64,000 nucleotides of DNA from Zizania palustris (taxonomy: Eukaryota > Streptophyta > Magnoliopsida > Poales > Poaceae), in the NCBI GenBank assembly GCA_019279435.1, contig JAAALK010000283.1:3472001-3536000 (forward strand), written 5' to 3'. A program made the translations under genes and the position numbers. The stretch's first letter is position 1. Every line of letters starts with the position of its first letter. Shown in pieces: positions 1 through 10,870 of this stretch. Under the pieces are notes generated by a model that worked only from the letters and a program-made list of their open reading frames with translations, was not told the DNA's origin and did not search any database.

Positions 1-881
1 GTTTTGCACACAACTAATTTATTCCTAAGCAGAAGCTTCTCTGTGGCTTCTGTTTGTTCTTCACAAGAGTACTAGTTCTTGTGGCTGGTAGCAAGTAGTA
101 CTACTTTCCTGTAGCTACAGTATGCTAGTACTTTAGCCTTGCTTTTCCTGTGTTGCTTTTTGATCGAGTTGGCAGGGCCAAAGTCCCTTTTCTTATGTGA
201 AGTCCAACTCTGTGAAGCAGACTTCGAATCTGCAAGCTTCGAATCTGCAGGCTTCGAATCAGCAGACTTCGAATCTGCAAGCTTCGAATCTGCAGACTTC
301 GAATCAGCAGACTTCGAATCAGCAGACTTCGAATCTGCAAGCTTCGAATCTGCATACTTCGAATCTGCATACTTCGAATCTGCATGCTTCGAATCTGCAA
401 GCTTCGAATCAGCAGACTTCGAATCTGCAAGCTTCGAATCTGCAGACTTCGAATCAGCAGACTTCGAATCAGCAGACTTCGAATCTGCAAGCTTCGAATC
501 TGCATACTTCGAATCTGCATACTTCGAATCTGCAGGCTTCGAATCTACATACTTTGAATCTGCATACTTCGAATATGCATACTTCGAATCTGCATACTTC
601 GAATCTGCAGGCTTCGAATCTGCATACTCCGAATCTGCAACCTCCGAATCTGCACCCTTCGAATCTGCAACCTCAGAATCTGCAACCTCAGAATCTGCAA
701 CCTCAGAATCTGCAACCTCTGAATCAGCAGACTTCGAATATGCAGACTTAGTCAATTTGTTCTCGCTTTGCTGTTTAGTTTTCTTTTTAAATGTGTTGGG
801 TTTTGGGAGCAGGCCATTGATTCGAAAGAATTTTTTAGGCGCCCATTCACCCCCCCTCTGGTCGCTACTTTCGGTCCTACA
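1..881 (+). repeat. 3' part of a Sirevirus-like LTR, cut by the window edge
   Basis: The last 80 bases (about 800-881) match the 3' end of the LTRs ending at 2809, 8605 and 43382: a GGCGCCCATTCACCCCCC block, then CTCTGGTCGCTACTTTCGG and a CCTACA end. It is a separate LTR because the next base (882) is homologous to an internal LTR position (7293), not to an LTR start or a primer site. It differs from the LTRs of element A by carrying a 15-bp minisatellite. The left end lies outside the window. I cannot tell whether it is a solo LTR or the end of a longer element. Confidence 0.7.
217..749. repeat. 15-bp minisatellite (about 35 copies)
   Basis: The unit is TTCGAATCTGCANRC, repeated about 35 times without gaps. 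Variants alternate at two positions (AAGC, AGAC, ATAC, AGGC after CTGC), and the last copies are degenerate (CCTCAGAATCTGCAA). The period is divisible by three and the unit has no stop in several frames, so long open frames of pentapeptide repeats arise on both strands. These are most likely a by-product. The array sits inside an LTR upstream of its 3' end. The TTCGAA core is a palindrome. Confidence 0.9.
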
Positions 882-1125
882 TCGGGTCGGCCCAATCCGG
901 GTACCCGGTGCGAAGACGGTGGACGCTTTGTCAGTTTCGGCGTAAAACTGACGATCTATGTTTAATTCGTTTTTAGGATATTAATATTGAGTTTTTAAGT
1001 TTAGAATATTTTTATTCGAATCAGTTAATTTTTCTAAGAATATTTTAGTAATTTTCGGAATTTATTTTAGAGTCAGTTTATTTTACCCGAGGATAAAGTA
1101 GTCTTTTCATGTATTAGGATTTGCC

Positions 1126-1133
1126 TATAAATA
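1126..1133 (+). promoter_or_regulatory. TATA box of element A LTR
   Basis: TATAAATA in a TTGCCTATAAATAGGCCC context. The same motif occurs at 7536-7543 in the 3' LTR. It marks the likely U3/R boundary region and gives plus-strand transcription toward gag. Confidence 0.6.
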
Positions 1134-1339
1134 GGCCCCTATCCCACCGGGGATAGATGACTATTTTTTTAGATCAATCTGTAGTCCACCTTGTTTTTTC
1201 ACCGAAGTTTCTTTTCTCCAGTATTGTTTTCTCTGATCAGATCGCCGGTTAGATTGCTCTGAAGTTTTCCACTGCCATCGCCGTTGCTTTTTCTTTGCCA
1301 TGGCATGGTTTTTCTCCGGATGCTAGTCCTAGGCCGTAG

Positions 1340-1991
1340 TAGTGCTGGGAGTATGGGCCGTGCCATAGGGGCTGGCACGAGCACGGCCCGAAAAAGAAGG
1401 TCCAAAGCACGGCCCAGCACGAAATCATATGGGTCGTGCTAGCACGGCCCGAAGGAAGGGCCGGGCCGGGCCTCAATTTGCAGCCCGTCGTGCCCCCGGC
1501 ACGGCCCGCACACTTGGGCCGTGCTTGGGCCGGCCCGGCACGAAAAAAGCCCGAAATGAGGTCTTGTTGTGTTGCCCAGTCAATATGAAGAGGATTGCAG
1601 TGGCATATTTGTTGGAGTGTTGCTTTTGATTTTTGAATATGTGGTCATGTGTTAGATGTGTTATTATGTTACAAAGCATGTGTTTCTTTGATAAAAAGAT
1701 TATAAATTTTGTTTATTTTAAACATACAAGGTATATACACCCTAAATAGTGAAGATGGTATATATCCCTTCAGTATACCAGTATACTTGAATATGTGGGC
1801 CGTGCTTGGGCCGGCCCGACCCGAAGAAGGCACGTCGTGCTTTAGGGCCGTGCCGGGCCAAGGTTTTCGCTATTTGGGCCAGCACGGCACGACCCGAAAT
1901 AATTTCGGGCCATGTCGGCCCGAAACATTTTAGCCCGAAGCACGAAAGAGTCGGGCCGTGCCGGCCCGACACGGCCCAATTCCCAGCACTA
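1340..1991. mobile_element. Non-autonomous hAT-type DNA transposon
   Basis: Terminal inverted repeats TAGTGCTGGGA...TCCCAGCACTA bound a 652-bp insert, with a perfect 8-bp target duplication GGCCGTAG at 1332-1339 and 1992-1999. The 3' LTR of the same retrotransposon keeps the empty site (one GGCCGTAG at about 7741-7748). The boundaries are therefore confirmed by comparison within the window. Subterminal regions are packed with GGGCC/CGGCCCG and GGGCCGTGC motifs in both orientations, as is usual for hAT transposase-binding regions. The central part (about 1570-1790) is AT-rich. No transposase reading frame is present, so it must be mobilised in trans. Confidence 0.9.
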
Positions 1992-2811
1992 GGCCGTAGT
2001 GTAGCTAGCCTGGAGCAACAACATCTCAGTGCTTGGCTATTTTGCACGGAGTCCAAGTCCTAGCAGTAGTTTAGCGGGAGCAGTGCGCCGACTAGCTTTG
2101 CTTCTAGCGCATGCAGGCCAAGCTCCATCATTTTTTCCAGACAGAAAGCTTGCCCACGGCGAACGTTTTCCCTGTGTTAGACGGCGTTCGGCGAGTCAAC
2201 GGAGAAGATGCAGGTAATTTTTTTAATCCCCTATATTTTAGCAGTTTAGTTATACCAATATTTATCTATTTTTAATTAACTGAAAAAAATTATTCTGTTT
2301 AGAAATTTCGTGGTTAATTTAATCTGCCAAAATATTGTTAGTAATTGCATATTTTCATTTATATATATCTTTTTAATCTACTTATATAAAAAGTAAAGAA
2401 AAGTTTATTAGTCGCAATAGTATTTTAATTCTAATCTTTACCTAAAATATTTTTGGTTTATCTCTGAATTAATTTTTGAATTATCCATATTTTATTTAGT
2501 TGATTAGTATGTTAATTTTAGTCCATAGTCTGAATATTCTATTAGTATATTTAGGCATTTTGCTTACGTTATTAAATATTTCTAGTACCAATTTTATTTA
2601 CTGCAGTATTTCTATTTAGTTTATCTTTAATATCATTTTAATTGGGACACCGATTATTTTTATACTAAACCAATTTAATTTCTGCATTTTGCTTTGCTAA
2701 TATTATTTGTCCAATTAAGTTTGTTTGGGTGTTGGGATTAGGATAAAGTTTAGCAAGAAATTTTTAGGCGCCCATTCACCCCCCTCTGGTCGCTACTTTC
2801 GGTCCTACAAG

Positions 2812-2823
2812 TGGTATCAGAGC
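2812..2823 (+). other. Primer binding site, element A
   Basis: TGGTATCAGAGC, complementary to the 3' end of plant initiator-Met tRNA, two bases after the LTR end. This is the normal minus-strand priming site of Sireviruses and many other plant LTR elements. Confidence 0.9.
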
Positions 2824-2876
2824 GAGGTTAGGTTTTTTTCTAATATCTTAACCGATTCAAAACCTAGGTAGTGACC

Positions 2877-5617
2877 ATGACGTCTTTTGGTAAAATCCCA
2901 TCCCTAGAGGCTTTTGGCTACACTTATTGGAAGACTCGCATACGAGCATACCTTATGAGCCAGAGCTGGGACATATGGGAGATTTTTGTTCATCCTAATT
3001 TCACGATAACGACTATTGCTGCGGATACTGCTGAAAATGTAATTACCCAGCATCAAAATAATAGTAAGGCGGTGAATATTTTATTTTCTGGTCTAGGTCC
3101 TAGTGAGTTTGAGCGTGTTAGCCATCTCACCACTGCTCGTGAGATCTGGGCTACTCTCCAGGCACATCATGAGGGGACAACTCAGGTCAAGGCTAGGCTC
3201 TACCAGACCTACCGGCGTGAGTATGAAAATTTTTCACAGAAGCCGGGTGAGACTGTTGAGGCTTTGTTTGGTCGTTTTCAATCGATCATTAACAAGCTTC
3301 GCATTAACAAGGCCGAGCATGATCAGCTGGTCTCGGATCATGAACAGGCGCTTAAGGTACTCCATACCTTGGACCCTAAGATCTGGGAGATCAAGGTTTC
3401 CTCTATTGTTGAGAGCGCATCTTATGATACCTTGACCATCGCAGAGCTTTTTAGTAAACTCAAGGCCTCAGAGGTCGATATTCAGTTGAGATCAAATCTC
3501 ACTGATTCTGGCTCCAAGACTCTGGCACTTGCGACACCGTCTGCTGATCGTAATGCCATGAGTTGTACTGTTTTTTCCTTGATGTCTATTTCTGAGGAAC
3601 AACTTGATACTCTAGGAGATGATGATTTGTGCTTGTTTAACAACCGGGTGCGACGTGTCTATGATAAGCGAATGTTTAAGAGACACGACACAAAATCCGG
3701 GTGCTTTGAGTGTGGTGACCCAGGCCATTTCATCGCCGACTGCCCCAAGCAGAAGAATTACAAGAAGGGCACCGGTGGCAACTCCTACAACTCTGGCAAG
3801 TATGACAACTCCATAAAGGGCAAGCCCAAAACAAGATTTTTTCGAAAGCTCTAAAGGATTACAGGCGTAAGAATAAGAAGCGAGACAAGACCTTCTTCGC
3901 CGAGATGGAGAAAAGATACTCCAAGAGATCTTCGTCTTCCTCCTCGTCTTCAAGTTCAAGTGATGAAGAGATCATGATCAGGAAGGGGAAGGACAGGGAC
4001 AATCCAGCGGGTCTCTGTTTCATGGGCTTCGGGGACAAGCCGAAGAGTCGCTCACGTCACAGCCGAAGATCCCACAAGAGCTTCTGCTCAATGGCTCTTG
4101 GGGAGAAGAAAGAGAAGGACTCTTCCGACGACTCTGACGATGACGACGATGAGAAGGCATCTTCCTATGAACAAGAAGTTGTTAATTTACTAGAACAGAA
4201 CAGTCAGGAGTTGAAGTATAGGGAGAAACTGCTTAGAGGGGCTAAGAAGAGGATAGATGAGCTTGAGAGTGAGCTTTCCACGGCAAATGGCAAGATTGAG
4301 AGTCTGTCTTCTTCCTCTTGCTTGGGTGATAGTGGTGGTTGCCCTAATTGTGAGGTGCTGTTGTGTGATCTGACGACTCTTAAGTCCAGGTACACAGAGA
4401 GAGTAGATGAGAGAGACGCATTGGCCACTGAGCTTGAGAGCGCTCAGCAGGAGCTAAAAGATGCTCATGCCACTGTCGTCGCACCTTGTGTAGACTACCC
4501 ATCTCAATTAGCTAGTATAGCTGAGCTGAGAGCCAAGAGTGATGAGCAGTTGAGTGAGTTAGCTGGAGTGAGAGGTGAGTTGGAGAAGACTAAGCTTGAG
4601 ACCTTGTCAGTTCCATCCACTGTTTGTGAGAACTGCCTGTCCATTAGAATGGAGTTGATCAAGCTAAAAGCTGAGAAGTCTGTCGAAGATGATAAAGAGT
4701 GTGAGATCTGCTTGTCTCAGGTGGAGGTGTTAGCTTCTTTAAGAGAGGAGCTAGCTGATGTTCAGAACGAGAACTTTTACCTTCGTCAGATCCTGAGTTG
4801 GATTAGTGCTAGAGAGCCATAGCTCGGCATGATGATCCAGCAGTTCAAGAGACAGGATGGTTTTGGAGTAGGTTACACATATACCAAGGCTGATTTTGAG
4901 AGCGCCATTAGTCGTGCAGTGGAGTGGAGTAAGATGACTCCCGAACAGAGATATCCCAAGACTCACTCCACTGAGTCCTTTAAGGATAGTCAGCCCAAGG
5001 ATGGAGTGATCCAATAACAACCTAAAGCTCCACCTAAGAAGCAGATCTGGTTCCTAAAGCCTAAAACTCTCCACACTTCTCTTGATTCTTTACATGGACC
5101 CTCTCACACCAAAGATTATACACCAAACGCCACCAAGCCTAAGAATCCCGAGCCTCAACCACATACCAAGAAGCCTATCTATCACTGTGAGTTTTGTCAG
5201 AGAGACGGGCACCTTGAGAAGTTTTGCTTCAGGAGGAAGCGGGATGAGCGAGCAAAGAGAGCTCGAGGTGAGCAGGAGCAGTTCTACCAGTAGGGTGGTA
5301 GACAGAGAGTTCCTCGACGTAGAGAGAGGCTAGAGGCCAGGCCACGTCGTGTAGGTGGTGGTAGAGGAGACGGTTTTTATGATCGTGCTCCGGAGGGTGG
5401 TTTCCATTCCGGCAGAGTTCCAGATCGTTATGGATACAGTGTTGGACCTCGTGACCGTGATTTTAGGCAGAACAGAGGACCGCATTTTGATCCGCGTTTT
5501 GGTCCAGACTCATATGATTCCTTCTGCTTTCCCACATACGAGTAGATGGCTCGACACTGGTTTAACACCTTTGCCAAACCTGGTGTTGGACCGTTTGTTC
5601 TCACTCATGATTATTGA
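2877..5617 (+). pseudogene. Sirevirus-like Gag of element A (one frameshift, four stops)
   Basis: The ATG at 2877 opens a copia-type Gag (UBN2-like) that reads to a CCHC zinc knuckle, CFECGDPGHFIADC, at about 3700-3740. The frame breaks in a T run near 3837, where the first frame ends at 3854. It continues in another frame as a Ser- and Asp-rich linker and a long coiled coil (about 4150-4800, heptad-like ELES/LATELESAQQEL segments, with CxxC pairs). That frame goes on to a second, Cys-His-type knuckle, CEFCQRDGHLEKFC, near 5190. Four in-frame stops at 4820, 5015, 5291 and 5543 are TAG or TAA and are easily explained by C-to-T change at CAG/CAA codons. The extended coiled-coil Gag is characteristic of Sireviruses. 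No protease or RT follows. Confidence 0.85.
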
Positions 5618-7012
5618 TCTTGATTTGAGAGTTGTGTATCCTTTTTGGGATATTTTGAGTCAGCTTTTCATTGGCATCAGTTTTTTCTTTCTTCTTTATT
5701 TTTATTAAGTCTTTTTGTGTGTGCGTTCATATCATGCATAATCATCAATCACATTTTGAGCTTGCTTCTGTTATATGATTAATCTGCTTTACTATCTCTA
5801 GCTAGTATATGTTTTTGATTACCTATCGATGATCATGTTTTGTTTCAGTTCACATGATATATCTGATATTTGTCATATGCATGGCTTTTGTGCTTTAAAA
5901 TTGAAAAATGATCACCATTGCTTCTGGTAACTAGCATGTGTAGGCTGGATGCTTTCGCTATCTTTTACATGCCTTGTAGCTAGATCCTTACTTAGATGCA
6001 GATATGCAACTTGGACATCTATATGCTTTAATATGAAAAATGTGCTATAAAAATGATAAATAATTCAGAAAGATGAAAAATTTATGCATTTCTATGATTA
6101 TCAGAAAAGATCCAGTTGGGTTTGCTTTGTCGCATTGCATTGTTCTAGACTGCTTACCATAGCACTTTGGTATGAACTAGGACGGTGTAATGTATGCCAA
6201 GACCAATGTCTTAAGCTTCTGATGGTCCAGTTATGGCCTAGGCTTGACTTGGTCGGTTAGCATAAGGTTTGATATGCAAATAACTCCTAGCAGAAATGAA
6301 AGGAAAAAGAATCAGTCTGAAAAATTTAAAAAGATGACAAGTTTGCTGAAGCACTTTGTTTTAGACAATGCATATCTTGGTAGATATCAGTTAGCTTTTG
6401 CATATCATGCTTTACTTTGCTTGTCAACTAGAAAATGTGGTGATGCTTTTGTTAGCAAAAATCGAAAAATGCGTGCTAATGACCCTCTTTAGATATCATT
6501 TGTTGCACTGATCATGTCATGTATCTTAGACAGTATATCTTTTGCTATACCTGTTAGACGTTGTAATAGCAGTCAATCATATCTAAGAAGCAGCTTTTCA
6601 CACTCCACCTGCACCCCATCTGCATTCATGGCATATTTTAAGGGGGAGCTGCATTTCAGGGGGAGTTTGTGTTTATGTCTCTTTAGAGTGCATTTAGTCT
6701 CACTTGATGAGTCCAATTGTCAACAAGGGGGAGAAATTTTGAATATATTTTTGGCTTTCTCTGGGATTTATTTCAGGGGGAGTTTATTCTTGTTGGTAAT
6801 TCTGAGATTTGCACTTGTTTTTTAGTCTTTAATTTTTGGTTAACCATAATGACCGCTTTTCTTGCTTCTGTTTGGTTTTTGGTCATTAGGGTTAAACTTT
6901 TACTTTATTTCTTCTATTTTCTTTTGTCTTTGTTTTCTTGTTTCCACATGTTTTGCAGGTTCTGGAGATGAGCTGAAAAGGGTGTTGACAATGCACTCAT
7001 CAAGGGGGAGAT
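5618..7012 (+). other. 3' untranslated region of element A
   Basis: About 1.4 kb without a supported gene. It is homologous to the region after RNase H in element B (32022-32625) and, in reverse, to 60552-62000 in element J. I see no envelope-like reading frame. The last 400 bases carry the repeated polypurine boxes. Confidence 0.7.
6640..7010 (+). promoter_or_regulatory. Multiple polypurine tracts of element A
   Basis: Five copies of (A/C)AGGGGGAG lie at 6640, 6657, 6725, 6774 and 7002. The last precedes the 3' LTR by two bases and is the functional plus-strand primer. Tandem extra copies upstream are a reported Sirevirus hallmark. Similar boxes occur in reverse in element J (near 60555, 60865 and 60930). 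Confidence 0.75.
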
Positions 7013-8605
7013 TGAGAAACCATGTTGAAGAATATGGTTTTGATATTCCAGATGTGATGAGTGATTGTCAACGGAAGTCAAAGGAAGGGAGAGATGAAGA
7101 CGTGCCGAGTCTGAGGCGCATGTGACTCAGGTACACGGGCAGCGAGCGACGACCGGGCAGAGGATCCTCGAAGTCGGGCTGGCCCAATCTGGGTACATGG
7201 CTAGGAGCGGCAGATGATCCACCGGTCTGTTGACTGGGTTTGACTCAGGTACACGGGCGGCGAGCGATTGCCGGGCTGAGGAAGCTGCGGGGTCGGGTCG
7301 GCCCAATCTGGGTACCCGGTGCGAAGACGGTGGACGCTTTGTCAGTTTCGGCGTAAAACTGACGATCTATGTTTAATTCATTTTTAGGATATTAATATTG
7401 AGTTTTTAAGTTTAGAATATTTTTATTCGAATCAGTTAATTTTTCTAAGAATATTTTAGTAATTTTCGGAATTTATTTAGAGTCAGTTTATTTTACCCGA
7501 GGGTAAAGTAGTCTTTTCATGTATTAGGATTTGCCTATAAATAGGCCCTATCCCACCGGGGATAGATGACTATTTTTTTAGATCAATCTGTAGTCCACCT
7601 TGTTTTTTCACCGAAGTTTCTTTTCTCCAGTATTGTTTTCTCTGATCAGATCGCCGGTTAGATTGCTCTGAAGTTTTCCACTGCCATCGCCGTTGCTTTT
7701 TCTTTGCCATGGCATGGTTTTTCTCCGGATGCTAGTCCTAGGCCGTAGTGTAGCTAGCCTGGAGCAGCAACATCTCAGTGCTTGGCTATTTTGCACGGAG
7801 TCCAAGTCCTAGCAGTAGTTTAGCAGGAGCAGTGCGCCGACTAGCTTTGCTTCTAGCGCATGCAGGCCAAGCTCCATCATCACGCGCAAGTGATGCAAGC
7901 GTGGGGCCCGTGCGCACAACGATTTTTTTCCAGACAGAAAGCTTGCCCACGGCGAACGTTTTCCCTGCGTTAGACGGCGTTCGGCGAGTCAACGGAGAAG
8001 ATGTTGGTAATTTTTTTAATCCCGTATATTTTAGCAGTTTAGTTATACCAATATTTATCTATTTTTAATTAACCGAAAAAAATTATTCTGTTTAGAAATT
8101 TCGTGGTTAATTTAATCCACCAAAATATTGTTAGTAATTGCATATTTTCATTTATATATATCTGTTTAATCTGCTTATATAAAAAGTAAAGAAAAGTTTA
8201 TTAGTCGCAATAGTATTTTTAATTCTAATCTTTACCTAAAATATTTTTTGGTTTATCTCTGAATTAATTTTTGAATTATCCATATTTTATTTAGTTGATT
8301 AGTATTTTAATTTTAGACCATAGTCTGAATATTCTATTAGTATATTTAGGCATTTTGCTTACGTTATTAAATATTTCTAGTACCAATTTTATTTACTGCA
8401 TTATTTCTATTTAGTTTATCTTTAATATCATTTTAATTGGGACACCGGTTATTTTTATACTAAACCAATTTAATTTCTGCATTTTGCTTTGCTAATATTA
8501 TTTGTCCGGTTAAGTTTGTTTGGGTGCTGGGATTAGGATAAAGTTTAGCAAGAAATTTTTAGGCGCCTATTCACCCCCCCTCTGGTCGCTACTTTCGGTC
8601 CTACA
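7013..8605 (+). repeat. 3' LTR of element A (complete, 1593 bp)
   Basis: Starts TGAGAAACCATG after the AAGGGGGAGAT tract and ends CCTACA. The start matches the LTR start of element B at 11792 and, in reverse, the LTR ends at 58562 and 60551. The TATA box is at 7536-7543. A CCGGGYNGAGG / GGTACACGGGC motif occurs twice in the first 300 bp. This copy shows the unoccupied hAT site and keeps 46 bp lost from the 5' LTR. Confidence 0.9.
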
Positions 8606-9320
8606 TGGAACGTAGTGGAAAACGACAGCTTGGTTCCCAATTTGTGCTATAATACCCTCTAGAAGTGGCTAAGGAACTTTATGTCACTATCGAACACAAT
8701 TGTGCATGGCACACCGTGAAAGCAAAAGACTTCCATGAAAAATAAATCAGCGACTATTGTAGCATCGTCGCTCTTGCGACAAGGAATGAAATGTGCGATC
8801 TTAGAGAACCTATCGACAACCACAAAGACACTATCCCCCCCCTTCTTAGTTCTAGGTAGTCCCAAAACAAAATCCATTAAAATATCTTCCCAAGGGACAT
8901 TAGAAATAGGTAAAGGCATTTATAAACCATGGGGATTAAGGCAGGACTTAGCTTTGTTCCATGTGATGAATCGGGCTACGTAGCGCTCCACGTCATGTCT
9001 TAACTTAGGCCAAAAGAAGTGGCCAAAATGTCCCATTAATCCTCCACCGTGGGCTTCCTGTAAAAATAAAAGACGGACAGAACTGGTAGGAACACATAGC
9101 TTGTTTGCACAATATAGTAATCCATCATTTAGAATGTAGTTGTGCCAAGTTCGTTCTTCCTTGCATTGACCAAAGGCTTCTCTAAAGTCAGGGTCAGTGG
9201 CATATAACTGCTTGATTGTCTCTAATCCAAATATTCTATGATCAAGTTGAGACAAAAGGATGTATCGACGGGACAAAGCATCAACAATTACATTATCCTT
9301 CCCTTTCTTATGTCTAATGA
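8606..9320 (-). pseudogene. Integrase fragment of gypsy element F
   Basis: Minus-strand frames encode the HHCC domain and then the catalytic core of a Ty3/gypsy integrase. DFVLGLPRTKKG at about 8890 carries the first catalytic Asp, and VFDSDIKFLSHF near 8670 the second. The frame is cut at 8606, just before the expected third (Glu) region, by the insertion of element A. In the zinc-binding part both downstream Cys are replaced (ITW where ITC is usual, and Phe for the preceding Cys). A stop separates the two parts at 8920. It is non-functional. Confidence 0.85.
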
Positions 9321-10370
9321 TCTAAGGGAAAGACTCAATGAATTCGATCCATTTGGCATGCTGTTTGTTCAGGTTAGCTTGACTTCGAATATGTTTTAAG
9401 GACTCATGATCGGAATGAATGATGAATTATTTCGGCCATAACTAATGTTACCATATTTTAAGGACTGAACTAAAGCATACAATTCCTTATTATAAGTAGA
9501 ATAGTTCAAGCTAGGACAAGACAGTTTTTCACTGAAGTAGGCAATCGGCTTACCTTCTTGTACTAAGGCGTCGCTGATGCCGAGTTCAAAGACCTTACCG
9601 AAATCGGGTAATTGGAGTAGTGGTGTGTGGGTAAGCATCTACTTTAGCCGATGGAAGGCGTATTCATGGGCCTTTCCTCATTGCAAAGGGATGACCTTCT
9701 TTGTGAGTTCATTCATCGGAGCGGTGATAGTGCTAAAGTCACGTACAAATCTTTTGTAGAAGACCGCCAATCCGAGAAAACTCTTCACTTATGTGACCGT
9801 TTTAGGAGTCAGTCAACTCTGGATCGCCTCTATCTTAGTCTCATCGACTTCAATACCCTGCGGGGTCACAACATATCCAAGAAAAGAGACTAAATCGGTG
9901 CAAAACGTGCACTTCTCAATGTTACCAAACAGATGTGCATTTTGTAAAGTAATGAAAACAACATGTAAATATTCCTTATGTTCTATCGACTTGCTGTAAA
10001 TGAGGATATCATCGAAGTATACTACCGCAAATCATCCGATATAGTTGCGTAAAACCTCATTCATCAATCACATGAAGGTACTAGGTGCATTAGTTAAACC
10101 AGAAGACATCACCAACCATTCATACAATCCAAATTTGGTTTTAAATGTAGTTTTCCATTCATCACCCAATTTTATTCTTATTTGGTGGTAGCCACTACGT
10201 AAGTACACCTTTGAGAATATACCAAAGCCACTGTTCATCAAGCATATCATCTAACCTAGGAATATGATGATGAATGGCTCTATAGTCAACACAAATGCAA
10301 CATGATCCATCTTTCTTAGGAACCAAAATGACTGGAACAACGCAAGGATTAATACTCTCGTGTACGTACC
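9321..10370 (-). pseudogene. RNase H and C-terminal RT of gypsy element F
   Basis: The minus strand, read right to left, gives RT segments LRSGYHQIRIKLGDEWKTTF (about 10160-10200) and the catalytic YFDD box near 10006-10017. These are followed by the RNase H-type stretch GKPIAYFSEKLSCPSLNYST at about 9490-9550. Several stops and shifts break the frame. The RT frame is interrupted at its right end by a solo LTR and resumes at 10871. Confidence 0.8.
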
Positions 10371-10865
10371 TGTTGGCGTAAAAGATTACGCTAATAGGTT
10401 TTCGGAGATTAAGAACTAACAAACGAAGTGTTTGAGAAGTGAACTATTTCAAGCCTCCGAATTGGATAATAGCTCGAAGCAGTTCGAAGCTGTGTATTGA
10501 ATAACTGAGTATTCGATTCCTATTACAAGGTGAGAAAGGGGGGTATTTATAGGTAAAAATCTTAAGGAAAAGACCTTTTTACCCCTCAATTACAACCGAC
10601 ATAGTAGAAACTATTCGGTACCCCTAATAGGGTTAAAATAGTAAAAGACTAATCTAATCAGAAAGAAGATAAGTCTTCCATCCTCGCTGGCAGATAAGCT
10701 CTCTGAAGATTCAACCTTCGAAGTCATACTCCGAACAGAAGTCTGCATGGATTCTTCGAGCTTGATCATGTACTAAACCAGAGTTATTATTGGAACTTCG
10801 GTTTAGTAGACTGGCTTTGTCTTATTGCTATATAGACCTTGAGGATGAAGTATTTTCCCCCAACA
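10371..10865 (-). repeat. Tat-family solo LTR in the RT of element F
   Basis: 495 bp, starting TGTTGGCGTAAAAG and ending TTTTCCCCCAACA. It is the reverse complement of the LTRs of elements D and E (TGTTGGGGGAAAATA...CGCCAACA). A perfect target duplication GTACC lies at 10366-10370 and 10866-10870. A minus-strand TATA box is in the TTTATAGG context near 10545. Removing it restores the RT reading frame of F (LDKGY continues into VHES). A solo LTR arises by LTR-LTR recombination. Confidence 0.95.
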
Positions 10866-10870
10866 GTACC

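Larger units (their letters stand above)
882..2809 (+). repeat. 5' LTR of element A (5'-truncated, hAT-interrupted)
   Basis: From 882 it aligns with 7293-8605 in the 3' LTR and ends in CCTACA just before the primer site. Against the 3' LTR it lacks about 46 bp near 2130 (present at about 7881-7927) and has gained a hAT element at 1340-1991. The first about 280 bp of the LTR are missing and replaced at 881/882 by the end of another LTR. This suggests recombination between related LTRs or a deletion. Confidence 0.85.
882..8605 (+). mobile_element. Element A: Sirevirus-like Ty1/copia, gag-only, pol deleted
   Basis: It has a 5' LTR (882-2809, missing its first about 280 bp and containing a hAT insertion), a primer site complementary to initiator-Met tRNA, a long gag, a non-coding 3' region with repeated polypurine boxes, and a complete 3' LTR (7013-8605). 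No protease, integrase, RT or RNase H is present. The sequence passes from the end of Gag straight to the region that follows RNase H in element B (compare about 5625-5670 with 31990-32040). It is therefore a non-autonomous deletion derivative. It interrupts the integrase of element F at 8606. No target duplication can be tested because the 5' end is missing. Confidence 0.85.

Noticed and set aside
72..945. Long open frames of pentapeptide repeats on both strands (FESA / ADSK types)
   Set aside because: They are produced by the 15-bp period, which has no stop in several frames. They lie inside an LTR and lack any non-repeat conserved domain.
5700..6970. Short open frames in the 3' region of A as a possible envelope-like gene
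   Set aside because: They are short, not conserved with the homologous regions of B or J, and without signal peptide or domain evidence.
7023..7030. TGTTGAAG as the LTR start of A and B (7023, 11802)
   Set aside because: The CTAGT duplication of B and the distance to the purine tract in A place the true start 10 bases earlier, at TGAGNANCCATG.
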